From Rhodospirillales bacterium (GTDB lineage Bacteria > Pseudomonadota > Alphaproteobacteria > Rhodospirillales > Casp-alpha2): a stretch of 7,839 nt of DNA. The stretch is taken from positions 1 to 7,839 of the forward strand of contig JANRAT010000088.1 in assembly GCA_030727885.1 (NCBI GenBank). The letters are read 5' to 3'. Under the pieces are notes generated by a model that saw only the letters and a list, made by a program, of their open reading frames with translations, searched no databases and was not told the DNA's origin. This document shows positions 6,193 to 7,839 of the stretch, piece after piece. Position numbers and translations under genes: made by a program. Position 1 is the first letter of the stretch, and the number at the start of each line of letters is the position of its first letter.

Positions 6193-6848
6193 GCGAAGTT
6201 CACCAGTTCATCAAGCCAGACCGGATTGGCGTTGTAGAAAATCTTGTGGCCGCCAAGCCCCGCCGGCAGCACCTTGTTTACGTAGTCCGCCTTGCCCTTT
6301 TGCATCGCCAAATCGCAATTGCCGGCAATTTCATCATCGGCGGCCCAGGCAATCAGAAAGTTGCCTTCGATCCCCTTGGCTTCCGCCTCGACGAATTTTC
6401 TGTAGCCGCGCAGGTATTCATTTCCCGGCAGACCGCAACCGGCGAAGACGACATAATTAATGCCGGGCTTCGCCATCAAGGTCGCGACCGTCATGGTGAT
6501 CATGCCCCCCTTGGAATGACCGGCGACGGTGATCTGATAGGACGGCACCCCGGCATCCAGCAACTGCTGAACCTGCCGGGCGATGGTTCTGGCATAAATT
6601 CCAACCTGGGTCAGGCTGCGTGCTTCACCGATGACGACAATGTCCTTGGCGGCAATGGCGTCGAGAATGTCGTAATAATGGTAATTCTCGAGCGGCCCGA
6701 CGCGCTCCACATAGGTGCCATGCATGTAGAACATGTAGCGCTTGGCCGGATCGATCCTGTCAGGGAATTTCCTGTCATAGGACTGGGCTGACAGGCTGAA
6801 CAACAGCACGATCAGACTCAGCACGCCAATGGTCAGACGCAGTAACAT
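6180..6848 (-). CDS. secreted or membrane-anchored alpha/beta hydrolase
   Basis: This 222-residue protein starts with a hydrophobic segment (2-21) preceded by few charges and followed by SAQS. It reads as a signal peptide or N-terminal anchor, so the enzyme probably acts in the periplasm; no lipobox cysteine is present. YMHGTY (41-46) fits the oxyanion HG motif. GHSKGG (110-115) carries the nucleophile Ser112, AADDE (169-173) offers the acid, and GGHKIF gives His201, a complete serine-hydrolase triad in the expected order. Cys138 and Cys178 could form a disulphide. Substrate is unknown. The ATG at 6848 is preferred because AAGGA (6862-6858) is nine bases upstream; a GTG at 6854 would be only three bases away. 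The stop TAA and last Gly-Gly codons lie inside the palindromic repeat. It is apparently a single-gene unit. Esterase, lipase or peptidase are all possible. Confidence 0.75.
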   Translation of the reverse strand: MLLRLTIGVLSLIVLLFSLSAQSYDRKFPDRIDPAKRYMFYMHGTYVERVGPLENYHYYDILDAIAAKDIVVIGEARSLTQVGIYARTIARQVQQLLDAGVPSYQITVAGHSKGGMITMTVATLMAKPGINYVVFAGCGLPGNEYLRGYRKFVEAEAKGIEGNFLIAWAADDEIAGNCDLAMQKGKADYVNKVLPAGLGGHKIFYNANPVWLDELVNFAKGG

Positions 6849-6876
6849 CAACACATTTCCTTATTTGAGTACGACG

Positions 6877-6882
6877 ATTATA
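6877..6882 (-). promoter_or_regulatory. -10 element for the alpha/beta hydrolase gene
   Basis: On the minus strand TATAAT is a perfect sigma-70 -10 hexamer, 28 bases before the hydrolase ATG, giving a short leader that just includes the AAGGA ribosome binding site. The -35 is unclear: TTGACG (6910-6905) is spaced 22 bases away, too far, and only T-rich sequence lies at the normal distance. Confidence 0.5.
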
Positions 6883-6986
6883 CGCCTGTTTTTTGGCAGA
6901 AAAACGTCAACGCAGCAAATGCAGATGAAAATCATTAAAAGTTCTCGTAATGATTGAAATATGATAACTTAAAAAATCAGGAAACA

Positions 6987-7839
6987 TTGAGCGAGCAAAT
7001 AATGACCCCGAAAGAGTTTGTGGAATGGGTAAAAACTTTACCCGAATGGCAACAAGATGCGCTCAGAAGAATTGCGGAACATGGCACCCTGCAAGCAAAA
7101 GATTTAGATGATTTGCGAGCAGCACTTAAAGTAGATGGTGGGTTTAAATCCGACCACGTAACAAAACTTCAGCCTATTACAGAAGAGCATATTGGTGTTG
7201 AAAGCGACTCTGATGCACCAACTTCTTTACGATGCATATCAAATGTTCAAAACGCAAATCTTCTTGCCCCGGGTCAAAACTTAAGGTTTGCACCTAAAAA
7301 CTTAACTGTCATTTATGGGGAAAATGGCAGTGGCAAAACGGGCTATTGCCGACTCGCAAAAGCTGTTTGCCTTGCACACAGGAAAGACAGAATTTAGCCA
7401 AATGTTTTCTCTGAAGATGACCCAAAGCCCGCTCAAGCAACAATCAGTTGGAGCGTAGGCGATGGTGCCATCGAATCTAAAGATTGGGTTGATGGAGAAC
7501 CCGGACCTGAAGCCACATCTCGAATCCGGGTTTTCGATTCCGCCAATGCAGCGTTCTATGTAGATGAAGATCAGAAGCTTGAGTTTCTACCTCGTGAAAT
7601 AGATATACTTGCACAACTCGCCGCAGTCGTCGGCCAGCTAGGAGAGGAAATTCGTGAAGAGGCAAACGCTATTCAGAAAACTCTTACAGTGGAAATGCCT
7701 CAATTCCCCTCAGATACAACTGCAGCGAACATTGCCAATACACTTCGAAGAGATACACCTATATCTGAGCTCCCAACTGAAAAAGACTTAAGGGCACCTC
7801 TAAAAATACTGGACTGACACAGAGTTGGCCAATATAGGC
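6987..7839 (+). pseudogene. RecF/SMC-like AAA (AAA_13-type) P-loop ATPase, disrupted and cut by the window edge
   Basis: The frame runs from TTG 6987 (AGGAA at 6979-6983) or ATG 7002. An N-terminal helical segment (VEWVKTLPEWQQDALRRIA) is followed by NLTVIYGENGSGKTGY, a clear Walker A motif at 7317-7340. A TAG at 7395-7397 interrupts the frame after AHRKDRI. The same frame then stays open and protein-like for 139 codons: PNVFSEDDPKP, RIRVFDSANAAFYVDEDQK and FLPREIDILAQLAAVVGQL, as in intact ATPases of this class by recollection. One substitution (TTG or CTG to TAG) would explain the first stop. A TGA at 7815-7817 ends the frame again, whereas the next frame from 7810 reads WTDTELANIG to the edge, suggesting an indel near 7808-7812. 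Walker B and signature motifs would lie outside the window. The gene is AT-rich against its neighbours, which suggests transfer. Such ATPases often occur in defence or accessory loci, but the partner and function are unknown. Confidence 0.75.

Noticed and set aside
7395..7397. Recoded TAG (read-through or pyrrolysine) in the ATPase gene
   Set aside because: A second stop with a frame change occurs further on, and nothing near the TAG suggests a recoding signal; ordinary decay is simpler.
1..7839. CRISPR array, insertion sequence or attachment site
   Set aside because: No spaced direct repeats, transposase or integrase gene, or flanking terminal inverted repeats were found; the only tandem repeat is the 28-bp palindrome at 6128-6192, which has no spacers.

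Overview
The window looks like chromosomal DNA of an alphaproteobacterium, possibly from the Rhodospirillales or a neighbouring order. The clues are an ethylmalonyl-CoA-pathway gene pair, a CheY-type regulator with a GPDRR tail, and GC-rich coding over most of the window (38 of 60 bases G+C at 5521-5580). The right end is clearly more AT-rich (27 of 60 at 7081-7140, 23 of 60 at 7561-7620).

Layout, left to right. Bases 1-167 hold no certain gene. They may contain the last codons of a rightward gene, followed by a long terminator-like hairpin. Two leftward genes come next and abut exactly (TGA then ATG): a CoA-ester lyase/thioesterase resembling Mcl2 (1215-2096) and a double hot-dog mesaconyl-CoA hydratase (168-1214). 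Together they handle C4/C5 CoA esters in glyoxylate and acetate assimilation. Divergent from them is a pyridoxal kinase, pdxY (2170-3006), followed by a single-domain response regulator with a charged tail (3057-3647). Convergent to these is asd (3713-4744), with a perfect 12-bp terminator stem just after its stop. The 293-base gap upstream of asd contains several competing hairpins. It leads into a rightward, 4-base-overlapping lrgA-lrgB membrane pair (5038-6116). The pair ends convergently against a leftward gene for a secreted alpha/beta hydrolase (6180-6848), across a tandem 28-bp palindromic repeat.

From about 6987 to the window edge lies a rightward gene for a P-loop ATPase of the RecF/SMC-like (AAA_13-type) class. 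An in-frame TAG interrupts it right after the P-loop region, and a second in-frame stop near the edge looks like the result of a frameshift. Its base composition differs from the rest of the window, so it reads as a horizontally acquired, decaying gene, possibly from a defence or accessory island continuing to the right.

Most of the window is ordinary housekeeping metabolism, and I do not see a complete new system. The least explained parts are the broken ATPase, the repeat that spans the hydrolase stop codon, and the structured leaders upstream of asd and lrgA.
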